Below, piece after piece: positions 54,761 to 63,013 of a DNA stretch of 64,000 nt. Position 1 is the first letter of the stretch. Each line of letters opens with the position of its first letter. Below the pieces are notes generated by a model, which was not told the origin of the DNA, did no database searches, and saw nothing but the letters and a program-made list of their open reading frames with translations. This stretch comes from Halorientalis marina (lineage in GTDB: Archaea > Halobacteriota > Halobacteria > Halobacteriales > Haloarculaceae). Where the stretch lies: NCBI RefSeq assembly GCF_023028345.1, contig NZ_CP095487.1, positions 2,418,001 through 2,482,000 on the forward strand, written 5' to 3'. The position numbers were made by a program, and so were the translations under genes.

Positions 54761-54898
54761 TCAGAGGAGCGCGAGGGCGGCTTCCCGGAGCGTCTGCCCC
54801 GATCCTTTCACCCAGACGGTGGCGACCGACGCGGCAGAGAGGCCGGCGGCCACCGCCCAGACGAACAGGCGTTTCAGGTTCGCGACGACCCTGTTCAT
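54761..54898 (-). CDS. Small membrane protein, hypothetical
   Basis: A 45-residue peptide from ATG 54898: MNRVVANLKRLFVWAVAAGL, with one hydrophobic helix (LFVWAVAAGLSAASVATVWV) between a basic start and a short tail ending LREAALALL. It is convergent with the nucleotidyltransferase gene. Its reality is supported by an AT-rich upstream gap and the typical shape of small haloarchaeal membrane proteins. No function known. Confidence 0.55.
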   Translation of the reverse strand: MNRVVANLKRLFVWAVAAGLSAASVATVWVKGSGQTLREAALALL

Positions 54899-55025
54899 AC
54901 CACCTGGTTCGACCGAGGCCCCCTTTGAACCACCGCTTCGCCGGCGCCCCGGTGAAACCACTGCGAACCCTATCGTCAGCCGTTGCAGGAGTTATTAGTG
55001 GATCGGGAGAGAGGAAGTACTACGG

Positions 55026-55877
55026 ATGATTGACAAGCCAGACCTCAGTGACTCGGCAGCGTTCATCACGGGCACGACACGCGGAATCGGAAAACGGATC
55101 GCCCTCGACCTGGCGGAGCAGGGCTGTGACATCGTCTCGACGGGCAAGACCGTCGACGACTCCGACTCCGACCTGGAAGGGACGATACACAAGACCGCCG
55201 AGGAGTGCGCGGAGAAGGGCGTCGACACTCACGCGATCCAGCTGAACGTCCGCGACGAGGACAGCGTCGACGCGGCCATCGAGGAGGCCATCGACGAGAT
55301 GGGCGAGATCAACATCGTCATCAACAACGCCAGCGCCATCCAGGTCGCGAGCGTCGAGGAGATGCCGGCCGACCGCTTCGACCTCATGAACGAGGTCAAC
55401 GTCCGCGGGACCTACCTCGTCTCCCGTGGCTTCATCGACCACCTCAAAGACGTCGAGGAGGACGCCTGGATACTGACCAACGCGCCGCCGGTCAAGATGG
55501 AAAGCGCCGCGGGCAAGGCCGCGTACTCCTGGTCGAAGATGGGGATGTCCTTCATCACGCGCTCGCTCGCGACCGAACTGGGCGGCTACGACATCGGCTG
55601 TAACTCCTTCTGGCCGGCGACGGCCATCGACACCCGTGCCACCCGCTACTTCGGGATGGGCACGGAGGACGACTGGCGCAAGCCGGAAATCCTCTCACAC
55701 ACCGTCCTCGCCATCCTCAAGCGCGACCCCGGGGACTTCACGGGCGAGGCGGTCTACGACGAGGAGATCCTCCTCGAAGAGGGGCTCGAGGACTTCTCGG
55801 AGTACAACCTGACCGAGGGCGACCCGGCGGCGATGTCGGCGACGATGTTCGACCCGGACTACGAGCGCCCGTACTGA
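55026..55877 (+). CDS. Short-chain dehydrogenase/reductase, HSDL2-like
   Basis: A 283-residue SDR. The NAD(P) motif is TGTTRGIGKRIALDLAEQG, the structural NNASAIQVASVEEM follows, and the catalytic pair is in AAYSWSKMGMSF (YxxxK); Ser in the expected position is replaced by the NAPPVKMESAAGK region, similar to the hydroxysteroid-dehydrogenase-like HSDL2 group. Substrate unknown. A C-terminal acidic tail includes DYERPY. The TATTAGTGG stretch 30 bp upstream is a promoter candidate. Monocistronic. Confidence 0.85.
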   Translation: MIDKPDLSDSAAFITGTTRGIGKRIALDLAEQGCDIVSTGKTVDDSDSDLEGTIHKTAEECAEKGVDTHAIQLNVRDEDSVDAAIEEAIDEMGEINIVINNASAIQVASVEEMPADRFDLMNEVNVRGTYLVSRGFIDHLKDVEEDAWILTNAPPVKMESAAGKAAYSWSKMGMSFITRSLATELGGYDIGCNSFWPATAIDTRATRYFGMGTEDDWRKPEILSHTVLAILKRDPGDFTGEAVYDEEILLEEGLEDFSEYNLTEGDPAAMSATMFDPDYERPY

Positions 55878-55956
55878 CGCGGGGTTTCGATTTCGGTTCG
55901 GAACCGGTCATCTGTGATATGTGGGATTAAGTAGGACGGTTCCGGAGGTACATCCA

Positions 55957-56145
55957 ATGGTTGATCCAACATCGGATATCGGCGAGGGCGTAGACGAGGC
56001 GGACGCGCCGTCGTGTGCGACCTGCGGTGCGTCCATCGTTGAGTCGACGAGTCACCGCGTCATTACGTGGATCGAGGACGGCGACGTGCAGTCGGCTCAC
56101 TTCTGTGACGAGCAGTGTCGGATGGACTGGGACGGCGACGACTGA
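55957..56145 (+). CDS. Small zinc-binding protein, DUF7576-like
   Basis: A 62-residue protein starting MVDPTSDIGEGVDEADAPSC. The zinc set is CATCG and FCDEQC, with two conserved tryptophans (ITWIED, MDWDGD). This matches the small haloarchaeal zinc-finger family I know as DUF7576. A Shine-Dalgarno GGAGGT sits about ten bases before ATG 55957. Acts probably by binding protein or RNA; unproven. Confidence 0.75.
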   Translation: MVDPTSDIGEGVDEADAPSCATCGASIVESTSHRVITWIEDGDVQSAHFCDEQCRMDWDGDD

Positions 56146-56271
56146 CGGGAGCCGCGACTGAACGGCTCCGGGCGAACGACACTCTGTGACTGTTCTTCCG
56201 TTCTCGAACCGTCTGACATACGCGTTCCTCGCGTCTTGTCAGAAGGGTGTGATAATGGCTCTGGTTCGCGG

Positions 56272-57557
56272 TCAGGCGGGCACGCGCTCGCCGAACAGTT
56301 CACGCAGGTGGTCGTTCAGAAACAGTCCCTCCGGGTCGAACTCGCGTCGGACTGCCTGGAACCGGTCCCACTCGGGGTAGCGAGCGGCGAGAGTAGCGGC
56401 GTCGCAGTCGTGGCGTTGCCCCCAGTGTGGCCGCCCCTCGTTGCGGCCACAGATGGACGCCACCGCCTCGAAATACGTTCGGTAGGGTTTGGGTGGTACT
56501 TGTGGACGGCGACGAAGGCCGAATCGCGGCCGTATGCCGGACTGAGCGGGATATCGTCGCCAGCGACGTAGCGGAACTCCACGGGGAAACACACGTCCTC
56601 GCCGCTCTCCTCGATCCACGAGCGGATGGCACGCACGACCGCGGCGCCGTCGTCGGCCGGGACGCTCCACTCGCTCTCCTCGAACCTGACGGCGCGGTCG
56701 TGGGCGAACTGCTCGTGGCTCGGCGCGACCGAGCGCTCCTCGGAGAACGTCCACGCGGCGAGTGTGCTCATCGCGGGCGTCGTCGCGGGGACGGCCGTCG
56801 ACAGCCGACACATCGCCTCCCAGGCGAGGTTCTTCAGTCTGCTGTCGGAGTCGCCGCCGTGCCCCGTGTGAGGGTCGTCAGTCCGGTTCATCGTCTTGAC
56901 GAACGCCGTGTCCGTGTGCGGGAACCGGAAGAACTCGAAGTGACGGTTCTCGCTCCGGAGGCGTTCGAGGTCGGCGAGACACTCGCCCAGGGGCATCGGC
57001 CGGGCGTGGAACCGGAGGTCGTAGGCCGGGACGAGATCGAGCGTCACCGTCGAGATCACGCCGAGTGCGCCCAGCGAGACCTGTGCCGCCCGGAAGGCGT
57101 CGCCGTCCTCGGGGCCGAGTTCGACAATCTCGCCGTCGGCGGTGACCAGTCGCAGGCCCGCCACCTGCGGCGAGAGGACGCCGAGGTCGATCCCGGTGCC
57201 GTGGGTCCCGGTGCTGAGCGCGCCCGCGACCGTCTGTGCGTCGATGTCGCCGAGGTTCTCCATCGACAGACCGTGGGCCGCGAGTTCGTCCGTCAGGTCA
57301 CCGAGCGTCGTGCCCGCCCGGACCGTGGCGCGACGCTGGTCGGCGTCGACGTCGACGATTCCAGTGTAGTTCTCAGCGACACCAGCACGTCTCCGGTCGG
57401 GACGACTGGCGGGAGCGAGTGGCCGGAGCCGGCGACGCGAAGCGAGCGCGTCGACGGCGGCAGGTCGGCGACGATCTCGCGGAACTGTGCCTCCGACGCC
57501 GGCGCGTGGCCGGGGGCGACAGGACGCGCCGCCGGCCCAGTTGCGCCACTCGGTCAC
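56272..57557 (-). pseudogene. FAD-linked (D-arabinono-1,4-lactone type) oxidase, frameshifted
   Basis: From the GTG at 57557 the start VTEWRNWAGGASCRP matches this oxidase family. The reading frame then changes three times: near 57500-57516 into a frame reading APASEAQFREIVADLPPSTR and LRVAGSGHSLPPVV, back at 57369-57376 to ENYTGIVDVDADQRRATVRA, and again at 56491-56493 to give KPYRTYFEAVASICGRNEGR and RPHWGQRHDCDAATLAARYP. One extra base and two missing bases explain all three, and repair gives 428 residues. The FAD-binding GSGHSL and NTGTHGTG-like (here LSTGTHGTG) segments are intact. It may be a true pseudogene or an assembly artefact; two of the shifts lie in or beside C/G homopolymers. 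Confidence 0.75.
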
Positions 57558-57950
57558 GGCCGCGGCCGCCACCGTCGCTGCCCGCTCGACGTGCGCCGCC
57601 GAGTCGACCATCAGCGTGATCGTCGTCCCGGCCACGACGGCCTCGCAGACGGCCTCGATCTCCGTGCGGTCACAGACCGGGTACGCCACGAGCAAATCCT
57701 CGAACCCCGCCGCGGCGAGAAACGCTGCTTCCCGGCCGTGATAACACATGACGCCGCTGAAGGCGTCCCGGTCGAGCAATCGCTCCATAACCGCCGGACA
57801 GCGAATCGACTTCGAGGCGATACTGACCGGAAGCCCGCCCGCCCGCTCCGCCACCGCGTCGGCGTTCCGGGCAAGTACGTCGAGGTCGACGAACGCGGCT
57901 GGAAGGTCGCGGTCGGACAACCGGTTCCGGTAGTAGTCGCAGGCGCGCAT
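57558..57950 (-). CDS. Truncated D-threonine aldolase/alanine racemase-like N-terminus, read into the oxidase
   Basis: From ATG 57950 the sequence MRACDYYRNRLSDRDLPAAF and VSIASKSIRCPAVMERLLDR to YPVCDRTEIEAVCEAVVAGT matches the N-terminal PLP barrel of D-threonine aldolase-like enzymes, with the PLP Lys in the SIASKSIR segment. After about 131 residues the frame runs on in register, without a stop, into the oxidase start at 57557. The remaining 250 residues of the aldolase, including its metal site, are absent. It is unlikely to be active by itself. The in-frame join suggests a deletion that brought two genes together. Confidence 0.7.
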
Positions 57951-58028
57951 CCACCTGCTCCCGTGTGTGACTAATACTCACTGAACGGGAACGTAGGGGT
58001 GGTGCCTCGAACGCGAGGCTCCGGCGGG

Positions 58029-58766
58029 TCAGTCGAGCCGCGACTCCCACTCGTCGGCGGGGAGCGACTCGCCAGTGACCCCGTTTGCCCCCTGTGCGGC
58101 GAGCAGGACGGCGGCGTCGTCCATCACGTCCGGCTGGAGGATTTCCTGGCGCTCGTCGTCGGGGAGGTGGTCCCAGAAGCCGGTGTTCACGCGGCCGCCG
58201 GGGTCGACGGCGTTGACGTTGACGCCGTCGTCCTCGTACTCCATGGCGACGGAGCCGGTCATGCCCTCCAGCCCGTACTTCGAGGCGACGTAGGGCGTGT
58301 AGTTCGGGGCAGGTCGGCGTCCGAACCCCGAGGAGACGTTGAGGACGTTCCCGCGACCCTGTTCGACCATGTGGGGTAGAACGGCGCGGGTGAAGAGGTA
58401 GACGCCGGTGAGGTTCGTCTCCATGATTCGCGTCCACTCCTCCGGTGTCACGTCGGCGAGGCGCTTCCCGCCGTCGCCGAGACTGAGGAGGCCGATTCCG
58501 GCGTTGTTGACGAGCGTGTCGACGCCGCCGAAAGCATCGACAGTCTCGTCGACGACGGCCTCGACCGCGTCCTCGTCGCGCACGTCCGCCGTCGCCACGA
58601 GGGTTTCGCCGGGTTCGTCGGCGAGGTCGGCGGCGATCTCGTCGAGCGTCTCGCGGCTGCGGGCGACGAGCGTGACCGACGCCCCCTCGCGGACGAACCG
58701 TTCGGACATCGAGCGACCGAGCCCACGACTGGCGCCAGTCACGACGATCCGCTCGCCGTCGAGCAT
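58029..58766 (-). CDS. Short-chain dehydrogenase/reductase (FabG-like)
   Basis: A 245-residue SDR with TGASRGLGRSMSERFVREG, DTLVNNAGIGLLS, Ser in NVLNVSSGFGRRP and the YxxxK pair in YTPYVASKYGLEG. The N-terminal pattern favours NADP(H). It could reduce 3-oxoacyl substrates or sugars. The start at 58766 abuts the stop of the CBS gene, so the two are co-transcribed. Substrate not assignable. Confidence 0.87.
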   Translation of the reverse strand: MLDGERIVVTGASRGLGRSMSERFVREGASVTLVARSRETLDEIAADLADEPGETLVATADVRDEDAVEAVVDETVDAFGGVDTLVNNAGIGLLSLGDGGKRLADVTPEEWTRIMETNLTGVYLFTRAVLPHMVEQGRGNVLNVSSGFGRRPAPNYTPYVASKYGLEGMTGSVAMEYEDDGVNVNAVDPGGRVNTGFWDHLPDDERQEILQPDVMDDAAVLLAAQGANGVTGESLPADEWESRLD

Positions 58767-59201
58767 CTACTCGAACTCCCCGTCGTCGACGTCCTCTTCG
58801 GGGTGGGCCGCGGTCTCGATGCGGTGGTGGGGGAGGAAGTGCGCGAGATCCGTCGTGGTGATGATTCCGATCGGCTCCCCGTCGTCGGTGACGGGCAGTT
58901 TCTTCACGCCGTTTTTGCCCATGCGGTCGCCCGCTTCCTCGACGGTATCGGTCGGGCGGATGGTGACGACCGGCTCGGACATCAGGTCGCTGACGGTCGT
59001 CGTCTGCGGGTCTTTCCCCTGGCCGACGCTTTTGACCACGTCGTACTCGGTGATGATTCCCCGGAGTGGGGTTTCGCCGATGACGAGCGACCCGACCCCT
59101 TCCTCGGCGAACACACGAGCCACCTCGTCGATCGTGGTGTCCGAGTCGACTGTCTTCACCGGAGAACTCATGACTTCACTGACTGGCGTCTCGTCTGCCA
59201 T
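58767..59201 (-). CDS. CBS-domain protein (two CBS motifs)
   Basis: A 144-residue protein of two CBS motifs (VSEVMSSPVKTVDSDTTIDE, VSDLMSEPVVTIRPTDTVEE) with the linking GSLVIGETPLRGIITEYDVV. CBS pairs bind adenosine nucleotides and usually regulate a partner. ATG 59201 gives the usual start (MADETPVSEVM). It is the first gene of a unit with the SDR at 58029-58766, whose start directly follows its stop. Confidence 0.9.
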   Translation of the reverse strand: MADETPVSEVMSSPVKTVDSDTTIDEVARVFAEEGVGSLVIGETPLRGIITEYDVVKSVGQGKDPQTTTVSDLMSEPVVTIRPTDTVEEAGDRMGKNGVKKLPVTDDGEPIGIITTTDLAHFLPHHRIETAAHPEEDVDDGEFE

Positions 59202-59292
59202 ACTCAATACCTCCAGTGCCGGCCACATAAGCGTAGTCCTCGACGGAACCGTCGTGTCGAGACGGCGTCTCTCGGTCCGTGCGGCGGCCCGA

Positions 59293-59856
59293 CTAGTCCC
59301 GCATCCCCTCGCGGAGTTCCTGCATCCGCTCCTGGATGGCCTCGATCTGTTCGGTCACGTCGCCCGGCGCACCCTCCTGGAGTTCCTGGAGCTGTTCTTC
59401 CGTCTCGTCGACGAAGGAGACGGTCTGTTCCTCCAGGTTCTCGTGGGCCGACAGGAGCTGGTCGAGCTGGCCCTCGACGGTGTCGAGGTACTCCTCGGAC
59501 CGTTCCTCGAAGTTCTCGACGCCCTCTTCGGTCACCTCGACGGCGCGCTCGCTCGCCTCGCCCGCGGCCTCGTCGGCCGCAGCGAAGGCCTCGTCGATGG
59601 ACTCCCGCACCTGCTCGAACGCCGCCTCGTCGCCCGGCACCATCCGCTCGATGGCGTCGAGCGTGTTGTGCAACGCTTCCTGTGTCATCTCCCGGCTGCG
59701 CTCGCCGGCCTCGCTCCCGCCCTCGACGCCACGGAGCATCGCCTCGTTGAGCCGCTGCTGGAACTCCAGGCCCTCCTTGAACGCCTCCTGGCTCCGCTCG
59801 ATCGCCTCTCGCTGCAACTCGAACGCCTGACTCACCGGATTGTCGTCGTTCGACAT
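59293..59856 (-). CDS. Coiled-coil phasin-like protein
   Basis: A 187-residue acidic all-helical protein from ATG 59856 (MSNDDNPVSQAFELQREAIE). It is rich in Glu, Gln and Ala with heptad patterns (EGLEFQQRLNEAMLRGVEGG, LDQLLSAHENLEEQTVSFVD, TEQIEAIQERMQELREGMRD) and lacks cysteine and catalytic motifs. The length and composition resemble polyhydroxyalkanoate granule-associated phasins. The 3-hydroxybutyrate-dehydrogenase-like gene 266 bp upstream on the same strand supports that reading, but no PHA synthase is in the window. Alternatives are a generic stress-related helical protein. Confidence 0.65.
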   Translation of the reverse strand: MSNDDNPVSQAFELQREAIERSQEAFKEGLEFQQRLNEAMLRGVEGGSEAGERSREMTQEALHNTLDAIERMVPGDEAAFEQVRESIDEAFAAADEAAGEASERAVEVTEEGVENFEERSEEYLDTVEGQLDQLLSAHENLEEQTVSFVDETEEQLQELQEGAPGDVTEQIEAIQERMQELREGMRD

Positions 59857-59918
59857 GGTCCGAGTTTCTACCGCGAAGCCACAAATACTCATCCCCTCGG
59901 TCGCGCCCGCCGACGCCC

Positions 59919-60022
59919 CGAGCGACGTTCCCGGGCAACGTGGCCGAGCGACACTCCCGGGCAACGTGGCCGAGCGACACTCCCGGGCAACGTGGCCGAA
60001 CGGCGCTCTCGGTCGACGTGGC
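59919..60022. repeat. 26-bp tandem repeat, four units
   Basis: Units begin at 59919, 59945, 59971 and 59997, each a CGAGCGACACTCCCGGGC-type sequence ending in CAACGTGGC; the last is diverged (CGAACGGCGCTCTCGGTC). The array lies in the gap upstream of the phasin-like gene. No spacers, so it is not CRISPR. Confidence 0.9.
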
Positions 60023-60121
60023 CGACGATGGCCCCGGCTGCCGTCGTCAGTTACGCCGCTCTCCGCTCGTCTCTTACGGAGAATCGAGGAGAAATCCTCG
60101 CCCTTCAGGGCGGGGAGGATG

Positions 60122-60985
60122 TCAATCGTAGGTGTTCGTGTAGCCGCCGTCCCAGAGCATATCCGCGCCGTTGAGGTGTTTGCCGTGGCTCGAGAAGCCG
60201 AAGGCGAAGAGGTTCGCGACCTCGGCGGGAGTCATCATCTCCTTCGTGCGGGCCTGGCCGAGCATCACGTCCTCGACGACTTCCTGCTCGGAGATGCCGC
60301 GTTCCTGGGCGGTGTCCTCGATCTGGTTGACCATCAGCGGCGTCAACACGTAGCCGACGCTGACCGAGAAACCGCGCAGGGTTCCCTCGCCCTCCGCGGC
60401 GATGGAGCGGGTCAGCCCCGTCAGGCCGTGTTTCGCGGTGATGTAGGCCGGCTTGTCCTTCGTCGCGTACTGGCCGTGGATGGAGGACATGTTCCCGATG
60501 GCACCCACGCCGTCGTCGGTCGCCCGGATGTGGGGCATGGTCTTCTTGGCGACGTAGAAGGGGGCACGGAGCATCACGTCGAGCAGGAGGTCGTACTTCT
60601 CCATGGGGAAGTTCGGGATGGAGGCGATGTGTTGCATCCCGGCGATGTTGGCGACGTAGCGAATCCGTCCCTCGTCGGCGGCTTCCTCGACCATCGCGTC
60701 CACGTCCCCTTCGTCGGTGAGGTCACAGCCGACGGGGACGAACTCGCCGGCCGCGTCACAGTCGGCGGCGACGTCGCCGGTCTCGGCCATCCCCGCCTCG
60801 TCGATGTCGGCGCCGACGACGGTGAGGCCGTTGGCGGCGAGGGCGACGGCCGTCGCACGGCCGATGCCGGAGCCGGCACCAGTGACGATGGCGACGTTGT
60901 CCCCGGTGAACCGGGGATCGTCGAGAACGAGCAGATCGTCGCGTGTGATCTCGGGCGCGCTCAGATCGAAATCGGAGTCAGTCAC
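60122..60985 (-). CDS. 3-hydroxybutyrate-dehydrogenase-like SDR
   Basis: A 287-residue SDR starting with GTG 60985. The NAD motif is VTGAGSGIGRATAVALAANG; catalytic residues are Ser in IGNMSSIHGQYAT and the YxxxK of KPAYITAKHGLTG. The C-terminal GYVLTPLMVNQIEDTAQERG and LNGADMLWDGGYTNTYD are characteristic of D-3-hydroxybutyrate dehydrogenase relatives. It would interconvert 3-hydroxybutyrate and acetoacetate, the step after PHB breakdown. It lies upstream of the phasin-like gene on the same strand, separated by the 26-bp repeat. Confidence 0.85.
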   Translation of the reverse strand: MTDSDFDLSAPEITRDDLLVLDDPRFTGDNVAIVTGAGSGIGRATAVALAANGLTVVGADIDEAGMAETGDVAADCDAAGEFVPVGCDLTDEGDVDAMVEEAADEGRIRYVANIAGMQHIASIPNFPMEKYDLLLDVMLRAPFYVAKKTMPHIRATDDGVGAIGNMSSIHGQYATKDKPAYITAKHGLTGLTRSIAAEGEGTLRGFSVSVGYVLTPLMVNQIEDTAQERGISEQEVVEDVMLGQARTKEMMTPAEVANLFAFGFSSHGKHLNGADMLWDGGYTNTYD

Positions 60986-61069
60986 GGTAATCCCTCGGGT
61001 GCTATGTCGACCGGGTCCTACATAACGTATGCTCCGGACGGGACCGCGGGCCAGTCAGGCGCCGACGGC

Positions 61070-61552
61070 TCAGAGCGACTCGTAGTCGGCCCGGTCCTCG
61101 CCGGGGTCGAGGTGGACGGCACGGAGCACGGTCACGTCGCGGAGGCTGCGCGTGCTCTCCAGCGCGGGCGCGACGACGCGCGTCTCCGCGTCCGGGATCG
61201 CTTCGCCGTCGAGCCGCGTCGCGACGAGGCCCTCGATGGCGACCGAGACGGGGACACAGACCTGGAAGCCGTCCCGTGCGCGGAAGACGAGATGGGTGGT
61301 GTCGTCGGGCATCGGCGCCCGGTCGAGGAGGGCAGTCACCGGGACCCCGTACCACTCCCCGGCGGCGCTCGTCCCGGTGTCACAGGAGAAGCCGGTTTCG
61401 AGCGTCGTCGTCGGGAGCGGGTCGTCGTCGGTGTCGCCGCGTTCGGGGAGCGCCACGACCGCGATGTCCTCGCCGACGACGGTGACGTGGCCGGGTGCGT
61501 CGTGGTCGACGGTCGGCGTCGGCTCGACTGCGTGGTCGGCCACGGGAGTCAC
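61070..61552 (-). CDS. Small oxidoreductase molybdopterin-binding-fold protein
   Basis: A 160-residue protein from GTG 61552, overlapping the upstream stop (GTGA). It contains the core of the sulfite-oxidase/YedY fold: TGFSCDTGTSAAGEWYGVPV, then ALLDRAPMPDDTTHLVFRARDGFQVCVPVS is partly visible as LVFRARDGFQVCVPVSVAIE, and RVVAPALESTRSL at the end. The Cys in GFSCDTG aligns with the molybdenum ligand. There is no signal peptide and the protein is less than half the usual length, so it may be a cofactor-binding accessory or a degenerate form. Co-translated with the helical gene upstream. Confidence 0.7.
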   Translation of the reverse strand: MTPVADHAVEPTPTVDHDAPGHVTVVGEDIAVVALPERGDTDDDPLPTTTLETGFSCDTGTSAAGEWYGVPVTALLDRAPMPDDTTHLVFRARDGFQVCVPVSVAIEGLVATRLDGEAIPDAETRVVAPALESTRSLRDVTVLRAVHLDPGEDRADYESL

Positions 61553-61845
61553 CCCTCGGTCGTCGCCCGCGTTTCGGCCCGTCTGTTGCGCTGGAAGTCG
61601 GCGAGGAGTTCCCGGGCGCGCCTGATGCCGACGACCCGGTCGCCGTGGGCGCGCTCCTCGAGTTCGCGCAGTTTGTACCGGAGCAGCGACAGCCGGCCGT
61701 GGTCCGGCGCCATCGGTTTCTCCTCCGCGAGGAAGTAGATGTGTGAGGCGATCCGGTCGAGGTCGCCCTCGACCCCCGTGTCCGGCGGCGTCGCGATGGC
61801 GTCCAGCACCTCCCGATTCGCTTCTCGAAGGCGTGGTCTCGTCAT
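61549..61845 (-). CDS. Small helical haloarchaeal protein (possibly DUF7553-like)
   Basis: A 98-residue protein starting MTRPRLREANREVLDAIATP, with EGDLDRIASHIYFLAEEKPM, then APDHGRLSLLRYKLRELEER and a basic tail. The APDHGRL-type motif after a long helix resembles the small family I recall as DUF7553; this is not certain. Its stop overlaps the start of the molybdopterin-fold gene (GTGA), so the two are translationally coupled and may form one complex. Confidence 0.6.
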   Translation of the reverse strand: MTRPRLREANREVLDAIATPPDTGVEGDLDRIASHIYFLAEEKPMAPDHGRLSLLRYKLRELEERAHGDRVVGIRRARELLADFQRNRRAETRATTEG

Positions 61846-61970
61846 TGTCCGAACCTACGTCGCCCGTGCGTGAAAAGTCCACCCATCGTACCGCTCTCGC
61901 GCCCGTCGAATCCGGCTGGGGAAACCTATTTTACTTCATGTATTCTATTACGACACCAGAAACGGTTACA

Positions 61971-62804
61971 ATGGTCACGAGACGACAGGTGGTTTCGGGG
62001 CTGCTCGGCGGCGCCGCAGCGGGTGGCGTCGGCGTCACGGCGCTCAGTCTCAACGCTGGCGGGAGCGACGGTCGCGTGTCGACCCTCGTCGCGGGGAGCC
62101 TCCTGGGGGTCGCCGAAGCGGTCGGCGACGCGGCGGTGGAGGCACACGGGAGCGCGGCCGTCCGGCAGTTGGTCCGTGACGGCGCCCGGGAGCCGGACGC
62201 CGTCGCGGTCGCCGACCCGCGCCTGCTGGCGGGGATCGCCGATTCAGCGCGGCTGTTCGCGACGAACGCGCTCGCGCTCACGTACGACCGCGACTCGGCG
62301 TACGCGGATCGACTGCAGTCGGACTGGGCGAGCGCGCTCGGCGCCGAGGACATCCGGGTCGGCCGGACCGACCCCGCAGTCGACCCGCTCGGCTACCGCA
62401 CCGTCATGGCGCTCCGTCTCGCCGAGGCGTCCGACGTCGACGGGCAGGCGGTCCTGCGTCGGAGTTCGATCCACCCGGAGACGGAGATCACGAACCTCGT
62501 CGACGGCGGGAGCCTCGACTGTGCGTTCGTCTACGAGAGCATGGCCGTCGAGCGGGGCCTGCCGACCGTCGATCTGCCGCCCCGCATCGATTTCTCGGAC
62601 CCTGATATGGCCGACCACTACGGCTCGGTCGCCGTCGAGGTCGACGGCGAGCGACTCCCGGGGACCCCGATCAGGTACGCGGCCACGGCGCTGACCGAGC
62701 GCGGGCGGCAGTGGGTCGATCGGCTCGTCATCGGGCACTCACGCCTGCGGGAACGTGGATTCACCGTCCCGGCGGGGTATCCGGAGCGGCGACCGATCGA
62801 GTGA
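61971..62804 (+). CDS. Tat-exported solute-binding protein (tungstate/molybdate type)
   Basis: A 277-residue exported protein. MVTRRQVVSGLLGGAAAGGV gives a twin-Arg-type signal; no lipobox cysteine is seen, so it is probably cleaved or held by a hydrophobic anchor. The mature part is a two-lobed binding fold with VSTLVAGSLLGVAEAVGDAA, ALALTYDRDSAYADRLQ-like and DCAFVYESMAVERGLPTVDL, similar to WtpA/ModA oxyanion binders. No permease or ATPase gene is in the window, so the transport partner is elsewhere or absent. An in-frame ATG lies at 61938. A Moco-fold gene is divergent, on the other side of the 125-bp gap from 61845 to 61971. Confidence 0.75.
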   Translation: MVTRRQVVSGLLGGAAAGGVGVTALSLNAGGSDGRVSTLVAGSLLGVAEAVGDAAVEAHGSAAVRQLVRDGAREPDAVAVADPRLLAGIADSARLFATNALALTYDRDSAYADRLQSDWASALGAEDIRVGRTDPAVDPLGYRTVMALRLAEASDVDGQAVLRRSSIHPETEITNLVDGGSLDCAFVYESMAVERGLPTVDLPPRIDFSDPDMADHYGSVAVEVDGERLPGTPIRYAATALTERGRQWVDRLVIGHSRLRERGFTVPAGYPERRPIE

Positions 62805-62810
62805 CCGCCC

Positions 62811-63011
62811 TCAGTCCTCGAGGTCGGGGTCGAAGAGCTCCTCGATGCTGGCCTCGAAAAAGCGCGCGAGGCGGAAGGCGAGTTCGAGGGACGGGTCGTA
62901 GCGGCCGCGCTCGATACTGTTTATCGTCTGTCGCGTGACGCCGACGGCCTCCGCGAGGTCCGCCTGGCTCATGTCGGCGGCCTCGCGCCGTTCGCGTAGG
63001 TCGTTGTCCAT
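62811..63011 (-). CDS. XRE-family helix-turn-helix regulator
   Basis: A 66-residue single-domain repressor: MDNDLRERREAADMSQADLA, then AVGVTRQTINSIERGRYDPS as the recognition helix region, and RLARFFEASIEELFDPDLED. This short XRE type is common in archaea next to DUF2178 membrane proteins. The DUF2178 gene ends two bases before it, so both are on one mRNA. It probably represses its own promoter at the twin palindromes near 63431-63464. Confidence 0.92.
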   Translation of the reverse strand: MDNDLRERREAADMSQADLAEAVGVTRQTINSIERGRYDPSLELAFRLARFFEASIEELFDPDLED

Positions 63012-63013
63012 CG

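Noticed and set aside
59919..60022. Possible CRISPR array.
   Set aside because: The 26-bp units are directly adjacent with no spacers, and no cas genes are present.
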